From: JAJBWD01 sp041821285 | Lineage (GTDB): Bacteria > Bacillota > Clostridia > Clostridiales > Clostridiaceae | Length of the DNA stretch: 15,053 bases | Reading direction: 5' to 3' | Assembly: GCA_041821285.1 (NCBI GenBank) | Contig: JBGUER010000075.1 | Span: 1 to 15,053 of the forward strand | Shown here: positions 7,473 through 14,971 of the stretch, piece by piece | How positions within the stretch are numbered: the first letter of the stretch is position 1 | How the letters are laid out: every line of letters begins with the position of its first letter | Program-made: the position numbers and the translations under genes | Notes under the pieces: model-generated | What the model saw: only the letters and a program-made list of their open reading frames with translations | Database searches by the model: none | Told to the model about the DNA's origin: nothing

Positions 7473-7832
7473 TTATTTTTCAGATATAGTATCTAAATAA
7501 GCAGAAACCTCATCAAATTCTTCATCATCTGGGATTTCAAGTTCTTCAGAATCATCAGCTTTTATTTTAAATAAGTAAGTTGAACCATCTTCTGAATTTT
7601 GCACTAACACATATCCTTTTTCTTTGTATTCAAATTCACCTACAACTTCACAAGATACGATATTACCATCTTCATCTTCTAAATCTACGAATTTTTGTTC
7701 ATCATCTGAACATCCACATCCGCATCCTTCATCTCCGCATCCGCAATTATCGTCTCCGCAGCCACATTTTTCTTCTTCACATCCACAATCTTCACCTTCG
7801 CAGTGACAGTGGTCTATTTTTTCATTATCCAT
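7473..7832 (-). CDS. DUF1292 family protein with N-terminal Cys-x-Cys heptad array
   Basis: The 119-residue protein has two parts. Residues 9-41 hold eleven cysteines: CxC pairs at 9/11, 16/18, 23/25, 30/32 and 37/39, an exact 7-residue period, plus Cys41, separated by Asp/Glu/Gly-rich spacers. Residues 47-119 match the small acidic DUF1292 family (FVDLEDEDGNIVSCEVVGEFEY, then YVLVQ and YLFKI strands, with an acidic helical end), whose function is unknown. The cysteine density suggests metal or Fe-S/Zn binding, or a redox buffer; that is inference. A start nine codons upstream is in frame, but AAAGGAGGG lies 6 bases before the ATG at 7832, so the shorter form is chosen. The gene stands alone between two terminators. 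In many Firmicutes DUF1292 genes sit near ruvX; here that neighbour is absent. Confidence 0.88.
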   Translation of the reverse strand: MDNEKIDHCHCEGEDCGCEEEKCGCGDDNCGCGDEGCGCGCSDDEQKFVDLEDEDGNIVSCEVVGEFEYKEKGYVLVQNSEDGSTYLFKIKADDSEELEIPDDEEFDEVSAYLDTISEK

Positions 7833-7861
7833 AGTTATCCCTCCTTTTGGGTTACACAATC

Positions 7862-7889
7862 ATTTTAACCTTTTTTTTATAATTTTAAA
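7862..7889 (-). promoter_or_regulatory. Weak candidate promoter of the DUF1292 gene
   Basis: Minus-strand TTTAAA (7889-7884), 16 bases, TAAAAT (7867-7862). It would start RNA about 20-25 bases before the ATG, with the ribosome binding site inside the leader. The -35 match is poor. It is listed because the gene is isolated by terminators on both sides and needs a promoter in this 70-base gap. Confidence 0.25.
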
Positions 7890-7897
7890 AGAGTTTT

Positions 7898-7927
7898 TTA
7901 AAAAAAATAGGGCAAATTGCCCTATTT
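7898..7927 (-). terminator. Rho-independent terminator of the transporter operon
   Basis: Near-perfect inverted repeat AAATAGGGCA / TGCCCTATTT (10 bp, 3-base loop; 7927-7905), followed on the minus strand by a T-run (8 T, 7907-7900). The TAG stop codon of the upstream membrane-protein gene (7924-7922) lies inside the 5' arm. Confidence 0.85.
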
Positions 7928-8332
7928 GTTAAATAAATTTTTATTTTTAATCAACGATATAAAAGTAATAACACTTAAAATTAATAGTATTATGCTTAAA
8001 ATGAAGGCTATTATATTTAATGTAGTAATAACATTTAAGGAAATACCTATTTCCCTGCTCAAATTAATCATTTGTGAATTGAAATTATTTATTATACTTA
8101 AAAAATAATTAATCCACAAAATTGCTACAGCAAAGCCTAATGGCAATATTCCAAGAGCTAAATAAAATCCACTTTTTTTACCATATTTCAAGCCATTCAA
8201 ACCCATAAATATTGGTAAAATCATAAGTATGGGAAATATTGCTCCGAAAAATTGAACTGATAATGCAATAAAAAGACCACAAACTAAAGTATATATAGCA
8301 GTTATATAAGCTCTTTTCTTTTTTATTTCCAT
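7922..8332 (-). CDS. Unrecognised four-helix membrane protein
   Basis: I do not recognise this 136-residue protein. It begins with a basic cap (MEIKKKR) and has four likely membrane segments: about 8-27, 29-46, 55-80 and 100-128. The last two are joined by a polar segment (about 81-99, NNFNSQMINLSREIG), and the C-terminus is basic (IKNKNLFNK). The second segment is rich in Phe/Pro/Ile with a GLNGLKYGKKSG turn after it. No catalytic or binding motif is visible. The ATG follows AGGTGG by 4-5 bases. It begins 18 bases after the MetS-like small subunit stop with no terminator between, so it is very probably in the transporter operon, and it ends in a strong terminator. It could be an accessory of the transporter or an unrelated passenger. 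Confidence 0.75.
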   Translation of the reverse strand: MEIKKKRAYITAIYTLVCGLFIALSVQFFGAIFPILMILPIFMGLNGLKYGKKSGFYLALGILPLGFAVAILWINYFLSIINNFNSQMINLSREIGISLNVITTLNIIAFILSIILLILSVITFISLIKNKNLFNK

Positions 8333-8350
8333 TTATCCACCTGCATATTT

Positions 8351-8458
8351 TTATTTGTTTTTCTTTTCATGAGATAAAATACTTTTTAAAGTAATAACAA
8401 CACATGAGATTATCAATCCCCAAAATATAATCATAAAGGTAAGTGCACCTGTGCTCAT
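8351..8458 (-). CDS. MetS-like small subunit of a sodium symporter (35 aa)
   Basis: This is a small ORF directly after the NSS transporter gene. The 35-residue product starts MSTGALTFM, has one hydrophobic segment (about 6-26, with FWGLII), and ends in a basic tail (HEKKNK). Size, N-terminus and position fit the MetS family of NSS small subunits known from Corynebacterium glutamicum MetPS, where the tiny protein is needed for methionine/alanine uptake. Translation evidence is strong: AGGAGG lies 6 bases before the ATG, and the TAG stop of the transporter overlaps that site (TAGGAGG). It probably sits in the cytoplasmic membrane beside the transporter. It falls below usual gene-length cut-offs and is easily missed. 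Assignment rests on pattern and context, not on a profile search. Confidence 0.85.
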   Translation of the reverse strand: MSTGALTFMIIFWGLIISCVVITLKSILSHEKKNK

Positions 8459-8468
8459 AATATACCTC

Positions 8469-10049
8469 CTATTTTCTTATTAAAACTTTATTTTGATCTA
8501 ATTCATCTTTATAAACTGATTTTATACTTCTATAAGTTCCTATAAATCCTATAATAAGAACTGCTACTATTACAAATCTTGCCCCGTTTACCCAAGGCAC
8601 TAATTTAGGAGTTTGGGCTACAAAACTTGGAACTAATTTAAAATACCCTTGTTTTGCATAATCTACAGTAGACCCAATTAAAACAATAAGCACTAAGATT
8701 GGAGTTACCCATTTAATAAATATAGTATAAAACCATCTTGGCATTTTCCAATATGAACCTTTATTTATACCATCTACAAAATCATCCTTCATAAGCCATC
8801 CGGTAATAAATATTTCTAAAAATCCTACTATTACAAGCAGATAAGTTCCAACCCAATTGTCAACTTCAGTTAAATAAGCTAAATCAGCTGTTTTTGTTAT
8901 CATAGGTTCTAAACAAACAGGAAGTCCCACTAATATATATATACCAAAAACAAATATTGAAGCTTTTTTTCTAGACAATCCCATTTCTTCTGAAAATATT
9001 GAAGTTAAATAATTATACATGGCAATAGATGAGGTGAATCCTGCAAAGAATAGTAGTAAAAACCATAAAGTTCCAACCACTCTTCCGCCACCCATAACTT
9101 TAAATATACTTGGAAGTGCTATAAACGAAAGTCCAACACCTTGTGATATCCCTTCAGGTCCAAGAAAAGCATAAGCTATAGGAATAGCTATAGTTCCTCC
9201 TAATATAACCTCAGCAAACTCGTTTAAAGAAACTGTAGTTAATGCGGACAAAACAACATCATCATCTTCTTTCAAATATGAAGCATAATTTTGTATTATT
9301 CCCATTCCTATAGATAATGTAAAAAATATCTGACCAGCTGCAGCTAAAATAGTCTGAAAAGTAAAAGCTTTCCAGTTAGGATTCCATAAAAAATCTAAAC
9401 CTTTTAATGAAGACCAATCTGGTTTTAATGCATCTGGAGCACCTAATGTGATAGCTTTAATAATTAAAATAAATCCAAATACATATAATATTGGCATCAT
9501 TATTTTAGCCCATGCCTCAATTCCCTTTTGAATACCTCGTCCAACTGCAATTGCTAAAAAAACAAGAGTTAAAATCCAAAATAAAAATACATATTTAGGA
9601 TTTTGAACATAATTTGCAAAAAATTTATTTGTTTCAATATTTCCCATATATTTACCAGTTGCAGACATATAACTATATCCTAATGTCCACCCGATAATAT
9701 GATTATAATAAGAATTAACAAGTGCAGTTACAGCAATAACAAAAGCTCCTAAAATAGAACCTAGTATTATAGCCTTCTTTGGTTTTGCCTTTTCTCTAGT
9801 TTGAATATAAACCATAAAACCTAAAGTTCCATGTCCATATCTTCCTCCTAGTCTTCCTTGATACCATTCCACAAGCATAACTGGAATACCCATAAATATA
9901 AGTGCTGCGATGTATGGAACCATAAAAGCTCCTCCACCATTTTTTGCTGCTTGATAAGGAAATCTCCAGAAATTTCCTAAGCCTATAGCATTTCCAGCCA
10001 TAGCTAAAATAAGTCCAATTTTCGTCCCCCAATTTTCACGTTCATTCAT
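8469..10049 (-). CDS. Neurotransmitter:sodium symporter family amino-acid transporter (LeuT fold, MetP-like)
   Basis: The 526-residue protein is a Na+-coupled amino-acid symporter of the NSS/SNF family with about 12 membrane segments. TM1 is nearly LeuT-like: GLILAMAGNAIGLGNFWRFP, with sodium ligands at Gly19, Ala21, Ile22 and Asn26. Other site residues are retained: Thr244 and Ser246 in FFTLSIG, Asn276 in LNEFAEVILGG, and Thr339-Ser340 in FAGFTSSIA. LeuT pocket positions Phe259 and Ile359 are Met249 and Met344 here, so substrate range likely differs. A start 17 codons upstream is in frame, but AAAGGAGG lies 8 bases before the ATG at 10049, and the homologous proteins begin near there. The MetS-like partner next door suggests a MetPS-type methionine/alanine or other neutral amino-acid carrier; substrate is inferred. 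Confidence 0.93.
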   Translation of the reverse strand: MNERENWGTKIGLILAMAGNAIGLGNFWRFPYQAAKNGGGAFMVPYIAALIFMGIPVMLVEWYQGRLGGRYGHGTLGFMVYIQTREKAKPKKAIILGSILGAFVIAVTALVNSYYNHIIGWTLGYSYMSATGKYMGNIETNKFFANYVQNPKYVFLFWILTLVFLAIAVGRGIQKGIEAWAKIMMPILYVFGFILIIKAITLGAPDALKPDWSSLKGLDFLWNPNWKAFTFQTILAAAGQIFFTLSIGMGIIQNYASYLKEDDDVVLSALTTVSLNEFAEVILGGTIAIPIAYAFLGPEGISQGVGLSFIALPSIFKVMGGGRVVGTLWFLLLFFAGFTSSIAMYNYLTSIFSEEMGLSRKKASIFVFGIYILVGLPVCLEPMITKTADLAYLTEVDNWVGTYLLVIVGFLEIFITGWLMKDDFVDGINKGSYWKMPRWFYTIFIKWVTPILVLIVLIGSTVDYAKQGYFKLVPSFVAQTPKLVPWVNGARFVIVAVLIIGFIGTYRSIKSVYKDELDQNKVLIRK

Positions 10050-10081
10050 GAAAAATGCCTCCTTTTTATCTATATCTTTTA

Positions 10082-10110
10082 ATTTTATCAAACAATTCAA
10101 AAAATTGCAA
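10082..10110 (-). promoter_or_regulatory. Promoter of the transporter operon
   Basis: Minus-strand TTGCAA (10110-10105), 17-base spacer, TAAAAT (10087-10082), with an extended -10 TGA directly before it. RNA would start about 25-30 bases before the transporter ATG. It lies downstream of the PFOR terminator, as expected for an independent unit. Confidence 0.65.
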
Positions 10111-10144
10111 TAATATTATGGAAAATAATTCAATTAAATTTGCC

Positions 10145-10178
10145 CAAAAATATAAGGGATTTCTCTCGAAATCCCTTA
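10145..10178 (-). terminator. Rho-independent terminator after PFOR
   Basis: Perfect 11-bp stem TAAGGGATTTC / GAAATCCCTTA with a GAGA loop (10178-10153), followed on the minus strand by TATTTTT. It starts 4 bases after the PFOR stop and is the strongest hairpin in the window. Confidence 0.92.
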
Positions 10179-10182
10179 ATTG

Positions 10183-13100
10183 TTATTTGCTTGCTAATTC
10201 TTTATAATTTGCTAATCTTTCCATAGCATCTTTTTCTGTCTTAGCATATAATTCTTCAGCTACTTCTGGGAATACTTTCAAAAGTGAAGAATATCTAACT
10301 TCACCAAGTAAGTAGTCTCTAAATGATTCTGTTGGTTCTTTTGAATCTAATGAGAATGGATTCTTTCCTGCATCTTTAATTGTTGGGTTATATCTATATA
10401 ATCCCCAATATCCGCAAGCTACAGCTTTCTTTTCTTCTTGTTGGCTACAACCCATTCCAGCTTTTATACCATGATTTATACATGGAGCATAAGCTATGAT
10501 AAGTGATGGACCATCATAAGCTTCAGCCTCAGCTATTGCTTTTAAAGTTTGGTTTTTATCAGCACCCATAGCAATCTGTGCTACATATACATAACCATAA
10601 CTTACAGCCATCATTCCAAGATCTTTTTTCTTAGTTCTTTTTCCTGCTGCAGCGAATTTAGCTATAGCAGAAGTTGGAGTAGCTTTTGAAGATTGACCAC
10701 CAGTATTTGAATAAACTTCTGTATCAAATACAAGAACATTTACGTTTTCTCCTGATGCTAGTACGTGATCTAATCCACCGTAACCAATATCATAAGACCA
10801 ACCGTCTCCACCTAATATCCATTGTGATTTCTTTATTAAGAAATCTTTCTTTTCATATAAATCTTCTAAAACTTTATTACCAGCCATTTCTTTTTCAAGA
10901 ACAGGAAGTAAATTAGCAGTTGCAATTTTTGAACCTTCTCCGTCTTCAAAAGCAGCTTTCATAGCTTCTAAAACAGCTTTTAATTCAGCAGAAATACTTG
11001 AAGTTAAAGCTTCATCTATAAGAATAGCTGCTTTAGCTCTTATTTGATTAACTCCTAAGAACATACCAAGACCAAATTCTGCATTATCTTCAAATAATGA
11101 ATTTGCCCAAGCTGGACCTTTTCCACATTCATTTGTTGTATAAGGCATTGAAGGAGCACTTGCACCCCAAATTGAAGAACATCCTGTAGCATTTGCTACC
11201 ATCATTCTATCTCCAAATAATTGAGTTACAATTTTAGCATATGGTGTTTCTCCACAACCTGCACAAGCTCCACTAAACTCAAGAAGTGGTGTTTCAAATT
11301 GGCTTCCTTTTACTGTTTTCTTATTCATAGGATTTTCTTTATGAGGAACTCTTACAGCATAATCCCAATTTTCAGTTTGATGTATTTCTTTATCTATTGG
11401 AACCATAACTAAAGCTTTTTCCTTAGCAGGACAAACATCAGCACAGTTTCCACAACCAGTACAATCAAGAACACTTATTCCCATTCTAAAGTTCATAGTT
11501 TCAGCTGTTTTTAATCCTTTAGCTGCAATTGTTTCAAAGCTTTCTGGTGCATTGTTCTTTTCTTCTTCAGTTAATAAGAAAGGTCTTATTACAGCATGAG
11601 GACAAACATATGCACATTGATTACATTGTATACAATTATCTTTAACCCAATGAGGTACATTAACAGCTATTCCTCTTTTTTCAAAAGCTGCAGTTCCTGC
11701 TGGGAATGTTCCATCTTCCATACCAATGAATGCACTAACAGGAAGTTTATCTCCTTCTTGTCTATTCATAGGTTCTAATATATTTTTAATGAAAGCTGGA
11801 GATTCTGATTCAACTCTTTCTTTAACTATTGAATCTTTCCAAGCTTCAGGAACATCAATTTTAACTAAAGCATTTATTCCAAGATCAATAGCGTCATGAT
11901 TTAACTTAACTATTTTTTCACCTTTTTTACCATAAGATGTAACAACAGCTTCTTTTAAATATTTAACAGCATCTTCTATTGGAATTATTTTTGCTAACTT
12001 AAAGAAAGCAGCTTGCATGATCATATTTATTCTTCCACCAAGACCTATCTCTTGAGCTATTTTAACAGCATTTAAAGTGTAGAAGTTTATATTATGTTCT
12101 GCTATATATTTTTTCATATTTCCAGGTAAATGTTTTTCAACATCATCTTTATCCCAAATACAGTTTAACAAGAATGTTCCATTGTCATTTAATCCTGCTA
12201 AAACTTCATATTTATCTACATATGATTGATTATGACAAGCTACAAAACTTGCATTATGAATCAAATATGGGGATTTTATTGGATTCTTACCGAATCTTAA
12301 GTGAGATATTGTAACACCACCAGATTTTTTAGAATCATAGGAGAAATATCCTTGAGCATACATATCTGTATGGTCTCCTATTATTTTTATAGCGCTTTTA
12401 TTAGCACCAACTGTTCCATCTGAACCAAGACCCCAGAATTTACATCCAACTGTACCTTCTTTTGCAGTTGATATTTCTTTTTCAACTGGTAAAGATGTAT
12501 GACTTACGTCATCAGTTATAGCTAATGTGAATCCATTTTTAGGTTGATCTTTCTTAAGGTTTTCAAAAGCAGTTAATATATGAGATGGAGTTGTATCTTT
12601 TGAACCAAGTCCGAATCTTCCACCAACTATTATAGGGTTTCTATCGCTTTCATAGAACGCATTTCTTATGTCTAAGTATAATGGTTCTCCAGCACATCCA
12701 GGTTCTTTAGTTCTATCTAAAACAGCTATTTTAGTAACAGTTTCAGGTATAGCAGCTAATAAATGTTTGATTGAGAATGGTCTGTATAAATGAACATTTA
12801 TCATACCAACTTTTTCTCCATCAGCATTTAAATAGTCTACAGTTTCTTCCATAGTATCACAAATAGATCCCATAGCAATTATAATTCTATCTGCATCTTT
12901 TGCTCCATAATAATTAAATAAGTCATATTTTCTTCCTGTAACTTTTCCTATTTCAGCCATGTATTTTTCTACTACACTAGGAATGTTTTCATAGAATGGG
13001 TTTACAACTTCTCTTTCCTGGAAATAAATATCAGGATTTTGAGCTGTTCCTCTTGTTACTGGGTGATCTGGATTTAATGAATTATTTCTAAATGCTTTAA

Positions 13101-13698
13101 CTGCATCCCAATCAAGCATTTTAGCATAATCGGCATAGTCTATTAATTCAACTTTTTGAATTTCGTGAGATGTTCTAAATCCATCAAAAAAGCTTAAGAA
13201 AGGTACTTTAGATTTTATTGATGAAAGATGTGCTACACCACTTAAATCCATAACTTCCTGAACATTACTTTCAGCAAGAATAGCAAATCCTGTAGCTCTT
13301 GTTGCCATAACATCCTGATGATCTCCAAATATTGATAAAGAATTTGCAGCTAACGCTCTTGCACTTACATGAAAAACGCCTGGAAGTAATTCACCAGCTA
13401 TTTTGTACATATTAGGTAACATTAAAAGTAAACCTTGAGAAGCTGTAAAAGTTGTTGTTAATGCTCCAGCTTGTAATGAACCATGAACCGCACCAGATGC
13501 TCCTCCTTCTGATTGCATTTCCATAACCTTTACTGTTTGACCAAATAAATTCTTCTTTCCTTGGGAGCTCCATTCATCTATATGCTCTGCCATTGGAGAA
13601 GATGGAGTTATAGGATATATTGCAGTTACATCTGTAAACGCATATGCTACATAAGCAGCCGCAGTATTCCCATCCATTGTTTTAAATTTTTTACTCAC
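10183..13698 (-). CDS. nifJ: Pyruvate:ferredoxin (flavodoxin) oxidoreductase, single-chain
   Basis: PFOR converts pyruvate and CoA to acetyl-CoA and CO2 and reduces ferredoxin, the central step of clostridial fermentation. The 1171 residues carry the whole fused set. Domain I has YPITP (28-32, Thr31), Glu64 and Arg114. A gamma-like/CoA domain lies in the middle. The ferredoxin-like domain has Cys689/692/695/699 and Cys746/749/752/756. The TPP domain has proximal-cluster Cys812/815/840/1073 and the TPP signature GDGWSYDIG...NTGGQ (964-1001). Positions match Desulfovibrio africanus PFOR almost one for one, but that enzyme is about 60 residues longer at the C-terminus. The start is GTG, 6 bases after AAGGGG; no better start is nearby. 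It is monocistronic or read from murG, with its own candidate promoter and terminator. Called nifJ/por/pfo in different genomes. Confidence 0.97.
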   Translation of the reverse strand: MSKKFKTMDGNTAAAYVAYAFTDVTAIYPITPSSPMAEHIDEWSSQGKKNLFGQTVKVMEMQSEGGASGAVHGSLQAGALTTTFTASQGLLLMLPNMYKIAGELLPGVFHVSARALAANSLSIFGDHQDVMATRATGFAILAESNVQEVMDLSGVAHLSSIKSKVPFLSFFDGFRTSHEIQKVELIDYADYAKMLDWDAVKAFRNNSLNPDHPVTRGTAQNPDIYFQEREVVNPFYENIPSVVEKYMAEIGKVTGRKYDLFNYYGAKDADRIIIAMGSICDTMEETVDYLNADGEKVGMINVHLYRPFSIKHLLAAIPETVTKIAVLDRTKEPGCAGEPLYLDIRNAFYESDRNPIIVGGRFGLGSKDTTPSHILTAFENLKKDQPKNGFTLAITDDVSHTSLPVEKEISTAKEGTVGCKFWGLGSDGTVGANKSAIKIIGDHTDMYAQGYFSYDSKKSGGVTISHLRFGKNPIKSPYLIHNASFVACHNQSYVDKYEVLAGLNDNGTFLLNCIWDKDDVEKHLPGNMKKYIAEHNINFYTLNAVKIAQEIGLGGRINMIMQAAFFKLAKIIPIEDAVKYLKEAVVTSYGKKGEKIVKLNHDAIDLGINALVKIDVPEAWKDSIVKERVESESPAFIKNILEPMNRQEGDKLPVSAFIGMEDGTFPAGTAAFEKRGIAVNVPHWVKDNCIQCNQCAYVCPHAVIRPFLLTEEEKNNAPESFETIAAKGLKTAETMNFRMGISVLDCTGCGNCADVCPAKEKALVMVPIDKEIHQTENWDYAVRVPHKENPMNKKTVKGSQFETPLLEFSGACAGCGETPYAKIVTQLFGDRMMVANATGCSSIWGASAPSMPYTTNECGKGPAWANSLFEDNAEFGLGMFLGVNQIRAKAAILIDEALTSSISAELKAVLEAMKAAFEDGEGSKIATANLLPVLEKEMAGNKVLEDLYEKKDFLIKKSQWILGGDGWSYDIGYGGLDHVLASGENVNVLVFDTEVYSNTGGQSSKATPTSAIAKFAAAGKRTKKKDLGMMAVSYGYVYVAQIAMGADKNQTLKAIAEAEAYDGPSLIIAYAPCINHGIKAGMGCSQQEEKKAVACGYWGLYRYNPTIKDAGKNPFSLDSKEPTESFRDYLLGEVRYSSLLKVFPEVAEELYAKTEKDAMERLANYKELASK

Positions 13699-13754
13699 TG
13701 ATAACCCCTTCTTTCATATTATTGTTTTTTTGTTAAGATATAATTACTATTTTC

Positions 13755-13769
13755 AAGAAACTGTTTCTT
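13755..13769. repeat. Perfect 7-1-7 palindrome in the PFOR leader
   Basis: AAGAAAC-T-GTTTCTT on the plus strand, centred about 64 bases before the PFOR start. It is 78 bases or more downstream of the candidate -10, so it could be a roadblock operator or a weak RNA hairpin. It does not fit the CcpA, CodY or Rex consensus sites. No regulator can be assigned. Confidence 0.5.
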
Positions 13770-13846
13770 AAATGTGTATATAAATATAAGATACTATTAA
13801 AGTTTCCTATTTATATAAAAATTTTCTTAACAATCCACACATTAAT

Positions 13847-13875
13847 AATATACACTATATTTCTCATTAAGTAAA
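13847..13875 (-). promoter_or_regulatory. Candidate promoter of PFOR
   Basis: Minus-strand TTTACT (13875-13870), exactly 17 bases, TATATT (13852-13847): 4/6 and 5/6 to sigma-A. The resulting untranslated leader would be about 140 bases, long for a housekeeping gene. The gap is very A+T-rich, so chance matches are common. Confidence 0.45.
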
Positions 13876-13906
13876 CTTTTTTGGGTAAATTTTACTTGAA
13901 AAATAC

Positions 13907-14971
13907 TTAATTCGAATATTGCTGTATTACATTTACTATTTTATCTGTACCACTCTTTATTTCACTGTTTTTCATATTATTTATCAATTCTTTTTCTTTC
14001 ATTTTTAGTTGTTTCAATTTCTTTAATAATTCTTTCTCATTTAATTGTTCTTCTTCTAACACTAAACTATACCCAGATTTTTCAAATGATTGTGCATTTA
14101 AAATTTGATCTCCACGGCTTGCTTTTTTAGATAAGGGAATCAAAATGCTAGGTTTATTTAAATATAAAAGTTCAAATATTACATTTGCACCAGCACGGGA
14201 TATAAAAAAATCTGAAACATTCATTAAATGTGGTAGATCCTCAGATACATATTCAAACTGTTTGTATCCTTCAATGTTGTTTAGTTTAGCAATTAAATTA
14301 CCTTTACCACATATATGGATGATATTAAAATCCAATAAAATTTCTTTTAAATTATTTCTAATAAGATCATTTATTAATTTTGAACCCAAACTTCCTCCTA
14401 TAATCATTAAAATTCTTTTTTCGTTTTTAAAGCCACAAATCTTTTTTCCTAACAATTTATTTCCATCTTCTAATTCTTTCCTTATTGGTGTTCCAGTTAA
14501 TTCACCTTTACTGGATTTGATATAATCTAAAGATTCAGGGAAAGTTACACATATTTTTTTACAATAGGGTGCTGCAATTTTATTTGCAAGTCCTGGTGTA
14601 ATATCTGATTCATGTGCTATAACAGGAATTTTGTTTAATTTACCTCCTATAACTACTGGTACGGATACAAAACCGCCTTTAGAAAATATTACATCAGGTT
14701 TTTCTACTTTTATTATTTTATAAGCTTCATACACTCCTTTTATAACTTTAAATGGATCAGAAAAGTTTTTTATATCCATATATCTTCTAAGTTTTCCTGT
14801 ACTTATAGATTTATATCTTATATTATTCTTTTCTATAATTTCTTTTTCTATACCGTTATTAGAGCCAATATATAATATTTCATAACCTGATTTTTTTAAT
14901 TTGGGAACTAAAGCTAAATTGGGAGTAACGTGCCCTGCTGAACCTCCGCCAGTTAATATAATTTTTTTCAT
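13907..14971 (-). CDS. murG: UDP-GlcNAc:MurNAc-pentapeptide-undecaprenyl GlcNAc transferase MurG
   Basis: MurG adds GlcNAc to lipid I to make lipid II on the inner face of the membrane, the last cytoplasmic step of peptidoglycan synthesis. The 354 residues show the GT28 two-domain fold: N-domain glycine loop TGGGSAGHVTPN (7-18), FSKGGFVSVP (96-105), HESDITPGLANK (120-131), and C-domain IGGSLGS (191-197), SRAGANVIFEL (258-268) with the nucleotide-sugar Glu267, and RGDQILNAQ (286-294). The ATG follows GAGGAGG by 6 bases. The C-terminus is Lys/Glu-rich and helical. No other mur or division gene is in the window. There is no clear terminator before PFOR, so some read-through into PFOR is possible. 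I see no convincing promoter in the 82 bases between it and the window edge. Confidence 0.96.
   Translation of the reverse strand: MKKIILTGGGSAGHVTPNLALVPKLKKSGYEILYIGSNNGIEKEIIEKNNIRYKSISTGKLRRYMDIKNFSDPFKVIKGVYEAYKIIKVEKPDVIFSKGGFVSVPVVIGGKLNKIPVIAHESDITPGLANKIAAPYCKKICVTFPESLDYIKSSKGELTGTPIRKELEDGNKLLGKKICGFKNEKRILMIIGGSLGSKLINDLIRNNLKEILLDFNIIHICGKGNLIAKLNNIEGYKQFEYVSEDLPHLMNVSDFFISRAGANVIFELLYLNKPSILIPLSKKASRGDQILNAQSFEKSGYSLVLEEEQLNEKELLKKLKQLKMKEKELINNMKNSEIKSGTDKIVNVIQQYSN

Noticed and set aside
7710..7808. CxC array as a CRISPR or tandem DNA repeat
   Set aside because: Units are 21 bases and too diverged at DNA level; periodicity is in the protein, with no spacer structure.
7580..7834. 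Plus-strand open frames rich in His/Leu or Ser/Pro over the cysteine-rich gene
   Set aside because: They are antisense readings of the CxC repeat, with no ribosome binding site; the minus-strand frame has a strong one and a known domain.
9796..10032. 78-codon minus-strand frame within the transporter gene
   Set aside because: Same-strand out-of-frame reading of TM1-TM2 sequence; the overlapping frame is a certain NSS transporter.
13725..13835. Rex-type redox operator upstream of PFOR
   Set aside because: Two half sites (TTGTTAA near 13830 and TTAACAA near 13731) exist, but neither has a matching partner at the right spacing; in such A+T-rich DNA single halves are expected by chance.
13865..13905. 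Terminator after murG
   Set aside because: Short inverted repeats (AAGTAAA/TTTACTT) are present, but the loop is 14 bases and no T-run follows on the minus strand.
14145..14525. 126-codon plus-strand open frame inside murG
   Set aside because: Antisense to conserved MurG motifs, with no plausible ribosome binding site or family resemblance.
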